Assembly: GCA_036877525.1 (NCBI GenBank)
Contig: JAZGTH010000088.1
Location: 1,578,501-1,642,500, forward strand
DNA length: 64,000 nucleotides
Direction: 5' to 3'
Origin: Chromobotia macracanthus
Lineage: Eukaryota > Chordata > Actinopteri > Cypriniformes > Botiidae
Made by a program: the position numbers and the translations under genes. The notes under the pieces are model-generated. The model was not told where the DNA came from and did not search any database. It saw nothing but the letters and a program-made list of their open reading frames with translations. Shown in pieces: positions 11,143-22,403 of this stretch. How positions within the stretch are numbered: position 1 is the first letter of the stretch; the number at the start of each line of letters is the position of its first letter.

Positions 11143-11502
11143 CCTGTCTGCACTGAATCCAGTCTGCTCTGAATCCAGTCTGCTCTGAATCCAGTCTGCC
11201 CTAAATCCAGTCTGCTCTGAATCCAGTCTGCTCTGAATCCTGTCTGCACTGAATCCTGTCTGCACTGAATCCAGTCTGCTCTGAATCCAGTCTGCTCTGA
11301 ATCCAGTCTGCTCTGAATCCAGTCTGCTCTGAATCCTGTCTGCACTGAATCCTGTCTGCACTGAATCCTGTCTGCACTGAATCCAGTCTGCTCTGAATCC
11401 AGTCTGCTCTGAATCCAGTCTGCTCTGAATCCTGTCTGCACTGAATCCTGTCTGCACTGAATCCTGTCTGCACTGAATCCAGTCTGCTCTGAACCCAGTC
11501 TG
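11143..11502 (-). repeat. 16-bp minisatellite in intron 3, about 22 units
   Basis: The unit on the plus strand alternates between AGTCTGCTCTGAATCC and TGTCTGCACTGAATCC. The two variants occur in blocks, which suggests higher-order duplication. The array starts 55 nt downstream of the exon 3 donor. Because 16 is not a multiple of 3, three units make a 48-nt superperiod, and all three minus-strand frames stay open through it, giving a 16-residue repeating peptide (DSEQTGFRADWIQSRL type). One of these frames is continuous with exon 3. It is intronic and I do not consider it coding. Confidence 0.95.
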
Positions 11503-11523
11503 ACATGATGGGAACCCGCTGGG

Positions 11524-11551
11524 AAGACAGACAGACAGACAGACAGACAGA
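11524..11551. repeat. (ACAG)n microsatellite beside the exon 3 donor
   Basis: A run of ACAG tetranucleotides ends within about six bases of the exon 3 donor. The pre-mRNA would read GUAUCUCUGUCUGUCUG, a UCUGU-rich tract of the type bound by polypyrimidine-tract proteins. Any effect on splicing is inference. Confidence 0.9.
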
Positions 11552-11556
11552 GATAC

Positions 11557-11743
11557 CTGTCAGGTTCTTGAGGCCGAGCTGTTTCAGGCCGTAGTTTCCA
11601 TCTCTCCTGTAGTTGAGGAAGATGGCCAGTGCGTAACGGCCCTCGTACAGTTTGGTTCCGCGGATGATCCGCAGGTTCTCCAGGGGAAGATAGTCAAACT
11701 GGTTCAGTGCCACCAACACGTAACCCGTCACCTCCCGGATGGA
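11557..11743 (-). CDS. erbb4: erbb4 exon 3 (L1 domain)
   Basis: This 187-bp exon encodes S-I-R-E-V-T-G-Y-V-L-V-A-L-N-Q through L-G-L-K-N-L-T plus the first base of the next codon. It forms the beta-helix core of L1, including the strongly conserved LENLRIIRGTKLY and YALAIFLNY segments. NLT is an N-glycosylation sequon. The acceptor is CTGCAG and the donor GTATCT. The reading frame continues open past the donor into the intron 3 minisatellite, so the open reading frame on this strand is much longer than the exon. The exon end is set by the donor and by homology. Confidence 0.97.
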
Positions 11744-12162
11744 CTGCAGAGACACATGAATCACATGAAGTATATTTATGTATATACCATATGTAGCATT
11801 TACAAATTATGCTTGACCCCCATTTTAAAAACTTAGTTTGACCTTTTCTAAAATTAATATTGCGCCCGTCTGCCTTCCTCAGCTCACCATGAAAATTCAC
11901 ATCCAACATTATCTTTATAGTCCATTTGAAAGAGATTTTGTCGTAAGGCCCAGGTCTTCACCACCATTGAAGAGCATCAAAAGGACGACGGAGAAACTGT
12001 CTTCATATAACTGGGACAGACAATGACCCAAGAGACCACTGGACCTCCCCACCCACATCAGTCATGTTGAAACTTTAAATCTATTTATATAAGGCACAGA
12101 AGGGAACTTCAGCACCACCAGTGGTGACAAATGGAACTGCAACGTGTTTGTTTCAGTGACTT

Positions 12163-12165
<3 letters not shown>

Positions 12166-12205
<40 letters not shown>

Positions 12206-12240
12206 CACACATACACACATACACATACACACACACACAA
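12166..12240. repeat. compound (TA)n / (CA)n microsatellite
   Basis: A TA run to about 12204 is followed directly by ACACACATACACACATACACA-type sequence to about 12240. It lies in intron 2. Confidence 0.9.
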
Positions 12241-12800
12241 TGGGAAATAGTTAGATGTCCAACATACCCAATCTAGTCAGTTTTTAAAAAGCCTAAAGGT
12301 GACACAAAAACATGGTAAAACTGTGTTATATGAATATATATATATTCAGTACCATAGTATATTTCAAAATATCATGGTACCATCCCACAGCAGTATTTTT
12401 TTATAAGCAGATTATAATAAATTAGTCTTGCTGCTGCAATATTTAATTGTCTCCATAAATCAAATTCAATTTTGGGGGGCTAATTACAATGTAGAGGAAA
12501 CTCGTAATCCACAAAATACAAGCCCATCTGTGTTTTAAGTAACAGCAGCACACATATCTTTTAGTGTGGGCAGATTCCCATTGTCCTCACATGACACCAG
12601 AGACAATGAAGAGATTGATAACACTGTAATCAGTAATTAGTCTGATTATACCTTTTATTCCGGCACACTGATGAAGAACAGAACATGCATCAGAGGACCA
12701 GATCTTAAATTAAAGAACTGTTTTCAACAGGTAAGAAAATGTATGAAATAAACTTTGCGAAGTGATATTACAATCATTTTATCACGATTTGAGTTACTGT

Positions 12801-12935
12801 ACACTACCGGTCAAAAGCTTAGGGTCACATACTCATTCCTTATTATATTTTTCCACATTTTAGAATAATGGAAAACTCAACAAAACTATTACATAACAAA
12901 CTATGGGAATTAGTCATGCTGTGACTAAAACATCC
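12801..12935 (+). mobile_element. non-autonomous element starting ACACTACCGGTCAAAAG
   Basis: The start is followed by CTTAGGGTCACATACTCATT, TTCCACATTTTAGAATAATGG and ACTATGGGAATTAGTCATG. This order matches a dispersed fish repeat I know as the ACTACCAGTCAAAAGTTTGG type. A second short piece occurs at 17161-17200. It is non-coding. Confidence 0.6.
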
Positions 12936-14437
12936 AAAATGGAATCGCACTCATCCCAAAAGATCTTCACATCAGTATATTTGTCCGTCACCAGGTCTGT
13001 GTTCATTTATTCATCTTCACTCAAATCACACTGGCATCCCCGTGCAGTCTGAAAACAACCCTGCCAGCGTGAGTCACTCTCACGGTCTCAACCTGAAAAC
13101 TTCACACGAATGTCTGGACTTTAACTGCACAAACTAATGAAACGAACCAAACAATGTTATTTAATGTGTTAGTCAAGTCCAAAAGGGAAGATGATCAAAT
13201 AATTATAGGGTCAATACAGTATTCTGTAACCTTTCTTGCATTTTATTTATTTTCCTCATCAAGCCTCATTATACCGTTACACAAGGCATCTTATGAGATG
13301 AAAAGCAGCTAGATATTAAAAATCCATTGAGAGAAACACATTGTAATATCAGAGAAGGCAGACAGGTGGAAAGCCGTACAGAACCCATAATGAGGCTCTG
13401 TGAAGAGATCTGTGAGTGTCAATCTGATTTCTGATAATCACTTCCATTTCTGCTAAAACCATCTATTTAAGAATACAAAATCATTCATTTAATATTACAA
13501 AGGTGAATTACTAAATGAGGAAAATAATCTGTATGTCCTTTTGGTAACTTAATTAAATCTTTGTATGCAGAACTGTATTATTTTTACATAATTTATTGAT
13601 CTATGAAAAAAGTCTTTTTCAGTTTTTACTGGGATCAAATGCCAGTACAGGTTTTCTTCTTTCTTGAAAGCCTTTAAGAAAATTGTCTTCTTTTGTTCTA
13701 TAAATAACTGGAATTTCAGTAACAGACTCTGTTTGCAGATAAAAATACAGAAAGCGCAGAAAAAGACTGGGACACATTTATGCATTTACAATAGATCTGA
13801 TAATAACAGCCAGTTCAAGTGTCTTGTTCAGATAAATGAGGATCGTTCAAATATAATTCGCTTTTATAGTCATACCTTTTATTATAACGGTAATCACGGG
13901 AATTCCTGGTGGCTGTAATTGCTCGGAGGAAATGATTTCACCTCAGAGACCTCGACTCGCTGCAGTGTCTGGTCTAATAAGAAACCGCAGAGCCAAGAAT
14001 GAGAAACAACAGTGTCTTTCTAAAAGAAGACAGAAGTTATAACTGCTGATACGGGATCAGTTTTGCCCTTTTACTTTCAGAAAGGTTAAGATTAAGAGCA
14101 ATCAGGTGCCAGACCACGGCTAGACCGATATGAACTGGATCAGATTAAGACTTTTATTTTCACTTTAGCTTATGCCACTACATCCAACTTATTACCAATA
14201 ATATAAAACCGGTTTTAAAACTCATTATTCACGTCTACACAGACGCTACATTCATAAGCAGTGTTCTAACTGAAATGAAACCTCTTCTGTTAAGTGGCTA
14301 GTTGGGGATCTGCTATTTTACATGGTTAAGCATTTGAGCAAACTCAGGGTATGAAACGTAAGTGTACAACTTAACTCAGGCTATACAACAATATCCTACA
14401 TTTAGTTAGCAGAATATCATACAGTAGAAACTTTTGG

Positions 14438-14506
14438 GCTAGTATGCAACCACCCACAACACCCTAGCAACCACCTAGCAACAGGGTAGCAACTTCAGAA
14501 CACCTT
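14438..14506 (+). repeat. dispersed GCAACCACCTAGCAAC repeat
   Basis: This stretch contains CAACCACCCACAACACCC, TAGCAACCACCTAGCAAC and AGGGTAGCAAC. It is the same repeat type as at 9856 and 39948. Confidence 0.6.
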
Positions 14507-15160
14507 TGAACACCTGATGTATATCCACAACGTAGCGAGCTGCATACACATCACTGACTGTAAACACTAATAACAGAAGCAGCCGGACTGCAGTTGCCAT
14601 CAGCATCTCAAACATCAGCCGTACTCACATCTGTTTTCTTCACTAATAAGGACACGAGTGCACACTGCTGCAGGGCATCGGTCACACAACTCTCCATCAT
14701 GCATTCTGCCTCATTCTGACCCTGTGTATGTCCTGAGAGTTCAGCCTGTGCTCTAGTATGTGCTGTGGTGTACACATCCTCACACGCACACAAATATCCT
14801 CCAGTCTTGCTCCTACTGTCCATAAAATTGTTCCAAGTTTTAAAAACAGCTGGAGGTTAAATAAATAAAATAACAAAACTTTTATAATCATTCACTAGGA
14901 AATCCCAGACTGGGTAGCAGTAAAGGTATAAATATAGGGCCTGTTTTCTTTCTGCTAAACTCCTGAAGAACAGAACTGATTTTTCCAGAAAATGACTCTG
15001 CTGCTCTGAATTGAATCTCTGTTGGCAATCCGAGTACACAGATTCATCTGTTTAAAATATTATCTGGAACACAAAGTGTATTACAAAATGAAGACAACAA
15101 ATTAACTGCCCTTGAAGACACCCCTTGACCAAATCCTAAGGCAACATCACATGTATAACG

Positions 15161-15222
15161 TAATAACATTTTTAATGTTTCTGTAACTTAAAGGAAATGT
15201 TAGGGAAACATTAGGTTGGGGT
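15161..15222 (-). mobile_element. MITE family fragment (A end)
   Basis: Read on the minus strand it ends the element with CCTAATGTTTCCCTAACATTTCC and then ACATTAAAAATG-type sequence, matching the A terminus of the family at 23501. It is truncated and diverged. Confidence 0.5.
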
Positions 15223-17084
15223 ACGAATTCCAAGGAATGGATGTGCTCATAAAATGTACAAATTAAATTTTATTCCTACCCAAATGTCAGCTGAATTTGC
15301 ACCAACAAATTAAAATGTTAGAATGTTTAGATTGCTCTCCTAACTATGCTTATTATATGGCTGCATTCGATTATATTGCATTAAGTGTTGTTTTTCTCTG
15401 TGAGAAACAGCTTCTTAAACAATTTTATTTATGAGAAAAGAAACAACAGCTTCTTCTGCAAGGTAATAGATGCTAATTTTCTAATGCTAATGAACTCCAG
15501 TCAGTAAACAAGCCTGCAAAAACTATTCATAAATATTCAGGCAATGACAGTACAATTAACACAACATTAATACAATTCAGGACGGGCAGGTCTTAAATCA
15601 CTTGGGTAAAGTTCACAGAAACTCTGGACTCAGATTATCTGCCTTCACTTCTCACAGTGACAGAATAACGTGTCTGCTTTTACTCTGTGCAACAGATCAC
15701 TGAAATACACAAAATCATGTTTGTGTCGATGTGTTTTCTATTGAAAAGTGGGGCAGGAAATACTGAAATGCGTTCTTATTCTAGAAAACATTTTATACAA
15801 AGATTTGGATATTAATGTGCAAGATGAGATGATATCATAAAATGAGATTTTGAGGTTTTTGCTCAATTTCTCAAATAAGACATTTCAAATGCAGATTTAG
15901 GAATACATTGAATATAGATGCCCTCAAAACTCCAAGCTTGAATTTTTGGGGCCTTTAAATCCTTCCATTACTTGGTCATTTGAGAATGTAAATGTGACAA
16001 AGAAATCAAATATTAATGATAAAATTAGAAACAGAACAATATCATAACAAAATAAGATCAATTGTACTGGAGATAAAGTCCTCTGGAATCTAAATGTCAG
16101 ATATAAGCACACAGCTCTGCTAGGAGAATACTGAACGATCACCTCTCATATGAGTGAGTTTGATGAATGACCGATCACATTCCTGCCGACAGTCTGTACC
16201 GGGAAGAAATGCAATTTCATGGGATTTTAACTTAAGAAAAGTGTCATAGTGAAAAGGACGTTTAGAACACAAAACAGAGATCACGGCCCATTTTACATTC
16301 ATAATCGTAAGTATTTCTAAATGAAACAGAAGTGCTCAAACAGAGAAACAAATGCAGGGCGGAAGAAATGATTTGATCCACTAATGCACTGAATCATGAA
16401 AAGTGGGTATTACCAGAACAGAGCCATGTGATTGGGGGAGTGGTTTAAAAATAAGAGGCGGAGCAAGTTATTATATATTGATGAAAGATCACTTCAGTTT
16501 CAAGTTGAATATGTTCGAAATAAACACTGAAAGAGATTCATGCACACAGAGAAATAAAGGGAATAAAAAGGAATGTGTTTGAATGTGAAATTGTGTGTTT
16601 TATTATTGAAATCAGATGCTGAACAACATGTTACTCATATTCACATTTTCTCCACAGGAGAAAGCTTCCACTTATGCTACATGAAGTGACTACAAGAACT
16701 AAAACGGTGAAAAGTAACTGATGTAAATGACAGATCTCTGGATTCAACCCTGTAACTACTAACAGCTACTTTAATTACATAACAATTTTTAACAGTTCTG
16801 GTTACTGAATCTACAAGATTTTGATCCAGTTTACCCAAATTAATGCCAAATTAATGAATATGTCAGGTTACACTTTAAAAGATTCAACAGCAGGGGTGAA
16901 ACTTACGAATAAGCCTGGGAGAGTAAATTTCAAGATGAGAGCTACTTTGATTTCAAAAGAGACAGAATGTTATCAAAGGGCTGGATATTTGAAAAGAGTT
17001 AATACAGCATCTTAAAGAAGCGATGTTACCTAATGTGATATGACTGCATTAAATCTGCTGACTATCTGATAAAGGGCAAAAAAT

Positions 17085-17200
17085 TGTTTAAGGTTCTATA
17101 GGGGAACCCTTTTTAAGTTCCACAAAGAACCTGTTATTCTCTCATTTTCTGGAAACCATCCACACTAGCAGTCAAAAGTCTAGACACATCCACAAGAGTG
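17085..17200 (+). repeat. short dispersed repeat pieces
   Basis: AAGGTTCTATAGGGGAACCC to AAGAACCTG resembles the AAGGTTCC element at 41772. It is followed at 17161 by CACACTAGCAGTCAAAAGTC, the start of the element seen at 12801. Both are fragments. Confidence 0.4.
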
Positions 17201-19232
17201 TTCAATTAATCTAACTTATATATTATATATAAAACCTAGTCTTTTATTTTCTTACACTTCTTAAAGGTAGATTTATTTAGATCTCAGTTCAGAACTCTCA
17301 GATTCTTATAGTTATGAGAAGTTACTGTACATGAGAGGCTCTTAAAACAGTATTGAATGTACAGTACAGTGTGTTGGGCACTTGATAACCGCGTTCTCTT
17401 CACATTCTGTTCCAGCAGACAGATTCACAATCTTCTTTTTCTAAAGAGGGCAATCTCAGATGTCTTCAAGCTTGTACTGTACACCACTTAAAAATGTTAC
17501 AGTAATAATATTTTTCAAAAACCCTGTTTACTGTACGCTGAAGTGTTTCAAATCAACAGCAAAGGTCAGAGGACACAAATCCTCCTACCTTCTTTTTATC
17601 ATTGTATAATTGCAGCTTTACCAAATAAAGAGAAGGATGGATCAAGAAAAAAGTTTCACTCTGAGGCATTTCTGTCATTGAACTGACGTCACAGCGATGG
17701 GAAGCGGTGTGTGCATGTTATTGAGCTGTACAGAAGGTGATTTCTGTAAATATGAGGGCTGACTAAACAGCTGTTCACATGCAGAGAGAGATAAACTAAC
17801 ATGCTAATCATAATTAACAAGGAACATCATATTTTAAACTTCTGATTCCTACCTAATCTACTCAAGTCACTTAATCAGTAACATTTACTCAGCTACCAGC
17901 TTTCCTTTCTTAAATTACCTAGTAGTCAGTGAAATTTTCTGAAACTAGTCCTTGATTCTTCACTGATTAAAAGTTAATAATAAAGATACAGAAACGTAAA
18001 GAGTTTTGATTATCACCCCTCAGCCCTGATCACTTCATTACAATCAAAATAATGAAAAGAAACGGATTTCAGCCCCTGCACTCCTAACAGCCTGAAATGA
18101 CCTTCAGTACTTCAGATGAAGCAGCAGGACAAGAGAAAGCAGATTTGTTAAAAGCCTACCCCAGTTTTTATGCAGTTCTGCTCTGCTTAAGTTTGGTGTT
18201 TCGTCATTAACATATTTTTTTCTGTTTTTAGTTGGCCAATTAAACTGAATGAAGTATGAAGTATGCCTGATGAAATCTGACAGTGATGAGTTTTATGTTT
18301 TAGCTGGCCAACCTAAAAAGAAACCCCCATGGTAAAGCCGTTCGTCAGCAGAGCAGAGCTTCCACAGAGATCATCAGAATACGAGATCAAGCGCTGCAAA
18401 CGAATAAATGCTGCCGATTTCAAAAATAATCTGCCAAACAAACTGCACTACTGCTCTTATTTTTCAACCGATTAAATGCGTACAAAAACAAATGCATTTA
18501 TGTATAATCAATATAAAATATACAACTTTCTTCAGAAATAAAGATACAATTATTGAAAGAAGCTTATTATAGACCAGCTGGGGCATACAAAACAGTTTGA
18601 ACCATCTTGGAATTTCTCAGGGGCAATGACAAAACGGCTGGTTTCTTTCAGAACTTTCTTTATTTTAATGAGGACACTAATCTAAATGAGATTTAAACTT
18701 TAGCCAGATCTAATGTTCCATGTAAATATAATGTTTGCACATAAAGAGGTGACTTCCTTTCCTTCTAGAAGAGAGCTTAGAAACCGGCCCTCACGCTCAG
18801 AGGTGGAAACTGATGGTTTTGTGATACTGATAAACACAATGCAACAGACATCTTGCATATACAGAAGTCTCGTTTTGATTACTCTCTTTTAATGATCAAC
18901 CCGTTTCAACCAGCCTCACATTTCCTATCTACTGCACAAATGACTTGTTTTGTTAACTAATAATGTAAAGAGTTGATTGAAACAGGAAGCAGTTTCAGGT
19001 TTTCATTATAGCACCATAATTAGCCATTAGACAGTCAAATAGAAAATGGAACTCTGGGAATTCTTCGTTTGTTTGTGAGGAAGTAGTGACTTAGTAAAAG
19101 TGGATACACTGACATAATACAAATTTCATTCTTCACAACCTCATTATCATTCACATTCATTTAAATTTGGCATTCGCTAAAGTCAATTATAACATTCATT
19201 ACTTGAGTTACCACATCTCAGTCTGAGCTCAC

Positions 19233-19384
19233 CTTGAGGAAAGACAGGTTGCGGTTGCGTTCGATACTGGTGATCTCCAGATTACCCATGACCACCTCAC
19301 AGTTCTCGTAGAACTTACGGAGAGTTCGGTACTGCTGCTCCAGATCAGACAGTGTGCTGAGCTTGTTATCAGTGCCTGCACACA
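19233..19384 (-). CDS. erbb4: erbb4 exon 2 (start of L1 domain)
   Basis: This 152-bp exon encodes V-C-A-G-T-D-N-K through S-F-L-K, the N-terminal part of the mature receptor's L1 ligand-binding domain. It begins with the last two bases of a valine codon, which fits the exon 1/exon 2 phase of ERBB4, and ends on a complete codon. The acceptor is CTGTACAG and the donor GTGAGC. It holds two cysteines and the NCEVVMGNLEIT segment typical of ErbB receptors. The motif NLS near the end is a potential N-glycosylation sequon; human ERBB4 has D at the asparagine position, as I recall. The intronic sequence immediately before the acceptor is a CT microsatellite. Confidence 0.97.
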
Positions 19385-19390
19385 CTGTAC

Positions 19391-19392
<2 letters not shown>

Positions 19393-19424
<32 letters not shown>
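19393..19424. repeat. (GA)16 microsatellite forming the exon 2 pyrimidine tract
   Basis: This is an uninterrupted GA run of 32 nt. On the gene strand it is (TC)16 followed by CTGTACAG and exon 2, so the polypyrimidine tract of the exon 2 acceptor is a simple repeat whose length is likely to vary between individuals. Confidence 0.95.
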
Positions 19425-19426
<2 letters not shown>

Positions 19427-19466
19427 CAGGTGAGGGACTGAGATGCGATACAAGTGATCATCCAAG

Positions 19467-19764
19467 CTTACATGAAATGTTCTCAGAACATTGGCTATCA
19501 AAAACAAAGTTGCAATAACATTAGTAGAAAGCTTTTTAATGTTATATATTATATATCTAAAATGTTATTTTTTAGTTGTTTGTGAACAATTTTTAAATGT
19601 TCACTAACAACTTTTTTACAGTTTGCATAACGTTCTCATAATCAAACAGTAATGTTAATACACTGTCTAAAATACTGTACATTTTGAACATAACGTTTTA
19701 AACATTTTTATTGCTTAATATGAATGTTAAGGAAACATTCTTACAACCTAAATTGTTGGCTGGG
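19467..19764 (-). mobile_element. MITE copy, nearly full length
   Basis: It runs from ATGTTCTCAGAACATTGGCT (B end) through TATATATTATATATC to GGAAACATTCTTACAACC and TTGGCTGGGA (A end, inverted). Gene-strand orientation reads A to B. No coding capacity. Confidence 0.75.
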
Positions 19765-19766
19765 AT

Positions 19767-20004
19767 GTCATTCCAAATCTGTTTGACGTTTTTCTTTTGT
19801 GGAACAGAAAAGAAGATATTTTGAGAGATGTCTCAGCGGTTTTGTGACCATACAACAGAAGTAAATGGATGTCACTGTTGTTTGGTGACCAACATTCTTC
19901 AAAATATCTTCTTTTCCTCAGAAGAGAAAATCATAAAGGTTAGGAATGACATGAGGGTGAGTAAATGATGGATTTTTTTTCATTTTTATGTGAACTCTCT
20001 CTTT
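19767..20004. repeat. dispersed repeat with inverted AAGAAGATATTTTGA arms
   Basis: It begins TCATTCCAAATCTG and contains AAGAAGATATTTTGAGAGA and the inverse TTCAAAATATCTTCTTTTC. It ends GGAATGACATGAGGGTGAG and a TGTGAACTCTCTCTTTAA tail. I recognise this as a very common cyprinid dispersed repeat. It abuts the preceding MITE. Confidence 0.7.
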
Positions 20005-20394
20005 AAAACATAAAACCCTCCCCTAAAAAATTAAAACGTAAGCTTTATATAATTTCCTAGGCAAATGTACAACAGAAACTCTGAAAGCCAGCACAAATTA
20101 AGGAGGTGGGTGAAAAAGACTGTTTTGGAAAGTGTCCAAAACAGCATTAGCTTCTACCAACAATGTGTGCAGTTTATCCTCGGGCAACAGTCACAAATCA
20201 TGTCTCCATATGGGTATATTAACACCGCACAGATTGTGTGAAAAGACACAGGTCATTACTGTAAGAAAATAATTAGCCACATTACTGAGCGAAGATCTGT
20301 GTGCGTTTGAGCTACATCTGACCTGCTTTGGTAACACTAAACATCTGCTATCCACAGCATCCAGATAAGAGAGTTACTTTCCTCTTTTTCAATT

Positions 20395-20540
20395 ATAAAG
20401 ACACTGTGCACCCGGCGACAGCATTAACGGCCAGCTCCTGTCCTCCAGCTGAGCTCTGTGGGCCGTACGGCAGGTGTTAATGAAGTGATGAGTGATTCTT
20501 TAAAACTGAAACCAGAGTCTAATCCGAGTTTATAACTCAG
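20395..20540. other. GC-richer block, candidate conserved non-coding element
   Basis: This stretch (CACCCGGCGACAGCATTAAC, GGGCCGTACGGCAGGTGTTA) is CpG-containing and non-repetitive, unlike its AT-rich flanks, and lies about 1 kb upstream of exon 2. It has no coding homology. Calling it regulatory is inference. Confidence 0.3.
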
Positions 20541-21464
20541 AGATGGCAGCTTCCATTCAAAAACATATCTGGCTTTATATGAGGGAAGTGGGACCTCTTA
20601 TTCTAATGTTTCTTGTAAACGATAAGTAGATCCACTGGGTTTCAGGCTAATCTGAGCAAGACTGTGGGTATCATTTATATCATTTTCATATTGTTTCTTC
20701 AGGATTTGTGATATGAGGCTGTGAGGTTTATTTGTGTATACTGTATTGTGTACTTCATGAAATATGAAATTCAAATTCATTCTAGATGTCTGGGGAAAAA
20801 ACTGTGCTATGAGGTTATTGTTAAAAAATATTTTCCCCATCTGTACGGCCTGAAAAGTCACTCCAGGGGAGGAAAGAAGTTGTTACACTGGAAAACATTA
20901 TAAAAGCAAATATTTGTAATCATTTTGAAACAAACCTTTTTCTGCATAGATTAGTCTTGCTGATAAATTGTGCACAATAAGATCACAAAATTACAATGAC
21001 CCCATTTTCCCTCCATTGACTCCATTTTTGACAGCAGAAGTGTTTGTGTGATAATTGTCAGATCAGTGTTGGGTCTGGTTTAAAGATGCTGTGAGGTCTA
21101 ACAGACAGAGGAACAGACAGACCCTTTAACTGTGATAAAGCTGGTAAACTTGACATGCAATTAAATGCACCAATTTTCACCCATCAAACACTGTCCTGTA
21201 TCCAAACCAGCCATCTGCCACATCAGCCGTGTGTCAGAATGTGCTTCTGTTTTATATAACCAATGGGTGCAAACATTAACCACTACACTCTCATGTGCTG
21301 GAGGCATGGCTTTGGAGAGTATTTTTTGCATTCAAGCTAGCTTGCTATAGCTTGCCTTTAAATGATATTTCTCTATAACATTCCCAAACTATACAGTAAC
21401 AAGAATGCTTTTTGGCTGCTGTAAACGTCTCTGATATAAAACCAGATCGACTCTGTCTTTCTTC

Positions 21465-21640
21465 AGCTGTGGAAAGGATTCTGACTGGCCGGTGAGGCAT
21501 CACCTGCTGATGACACGCAGGCTGAGCTGATTTGTATTAACAGACAGAAAATTTAAGGATTCGTCCCAGCCAGTTTTCCTCGGCGGTTCTGTCTCTCTAA
21601 CTCTGAGAAGAGATCTGCACATAATGTACATCATGTTTCT
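21465..21640. other. GC-richer block, candidate conserved non-coding element
   Basis: Non-repetitive sequence with GCATCACCTGCTGATGACAC and TTTCCTCGGCGGTTCTG stands out from the surroundings. CACCTG is an E-box. No coding frame is evident. Confidence 0.25.
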
Positions 21641-22266
21641 GGTCCTGTTGGACTGACACTCTGACAGAACACAAGCTGATATTGTCTGAATGCTGATGTT
21701 TGTGCTGAGTAAGTTAAATTGTTTTTCTGACTGTCACTACAGTGAGTTCTGAGCACTGTTAGCCATCATGCCTTAAATATCCCAGAGTGTATACAATACA
21801 AATACTGACACCCCATATTTTGATGTGTATTTGCAGTTTTCGGTATGCGTGTCTGTGATTCATGTATTAGTGCAGTTAAACACATTTCATAACTGATGAA
21901 TGAGTTGAATTGATTTTCTGCAGTAATCAACAGCTTTTTCTGAAGCTGTGGACTGTTTAACCAGGAATCTGAGAAATGCCTTTTTAACTCAACAAACCGC
22001 GAGACTAATTAACTTCATCATCACAAAACTCATTTTGTACGAGAACTCTTCAAAAAACCATTATGATAAGTGGGGACATTTTTATTCTTCACAAACACTC
22101 GAAGCTCAATATGGCTTCGATGAATGTGGAGTATTATAACATTCATTGATTACAGTGTCTGTGTTGAGTTCAGAAATCAGAACACAGATGTTCAAGCTGT
22201 GAAGCTTTTATAGTCACTTTATCATCATTTATTCCATCACACTCATTTATATGGATTTAGATCATA

Positions 22267-22403
22267 TGTAGCTCAATTGGTAAAGCATTGTGTTAGCAAC
22301 TCAAAGGTCATGGGTTTGAATCCCAGAACAAACACATGCTGACAAAATGCATGTCTGAAATGAACTGTAAGTTATTTTGGATAAAAGCATCTACCAAATG
22401 CAT
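22267..22403 (+). mobile_element. tRNA-derived SINE, full length
   Basis: The head TGTAGCTCAATTGGTAAAGC and the box-B GGTTTGAATCCC are tRNA-like. The element ends TTGGATAAAAGCATCTACC, the conserved 3' end of a widespread teleost SINE group. The anticodon arm and acceptor pairing are not preserved, so it is not a working tRNA gene. Confidence 0.85.

Larger units (their letters stand above)
5801..11556 (-). other. erbb4: intron 3
   Basis: This 5756-bp intron contains a TCCA microsatellite (8862-8887), an AACACCCTGGCAACC-type dispersed repeat (9856-9945), a MITE end (11077-11118), a 16-bp minisatellite (11143-11502) and an ACAG run beside the donor. The stretch 7830-8260 is GC-richer than its surroundings and resembles no repeat I know. 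The rest is AT-rich with no coding homology. Confidence 0.8.
11744..19232 (-). other. erbb4: intron 2
   Basis: This 7489-bp intron contains AT and CA microsatellites (12166-12240), an ACTACCGGTCAAAAG-type repeat (12801-12935), a copy of the GCAACC repeat (14438-14506), a MITE fragment (15161-15222), and short repeats near 17085 and 17161. No exon-like sequence with ErbB homology occurs between exons 3 and 2. Open frames within it are short and composed of AT-rich sequence. Confidence 0.8.
890..19384 (-). other. erbb4: erbb4 gene, partial: exons 2-11 of an ErbB4 receptor tyrosine kinase
   Basis: Ten exons on the minus strand join into one open frame of 1207 nt (2 nt, 401 codons, 2 nt) with GT/AG at every junction. 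Their lengths and phases match my recollection of human ERBB4 exons 2-11. ErbB4 is a membrane receptor for neuregulins and some EGF-family ligands; this part is the ligand-binding ectodomain: L1 (exons 2-4), the furin-like cysteine-rich domain CR1 (exons 5-8) and the start of L2 (exons 9-11). ErbB4 rather than EGFR, ErbB2 or ErbB3 is indicated by the VCAGT start, the SDLEQQYR stretch and the NGGVYVDQNKFLC segment. The signal peptide exon and everything after exon 11 are missing from the window. Intron sizes are 7489, 5756, 536, 510, 87, 256, 1644, 255 and 755 bp for introns 2-10. Teleosts have two erbb4 paralogs and I cannot assign this one. Confidence 0.96.

Noticed and set aside
11097..11457. 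Repetitive minus-strand peptides of about 115 residues
   Set aside because: Product of a 16-bp minisatellite without stop codons in intron 3; no start or splice evidence for translation.
22267..22340. tRNA gene
   Set aside because: Only the A and B boxes are tRNA-like. The cloverleaf is not preserved and the sequence continues into a SINE body and tail.
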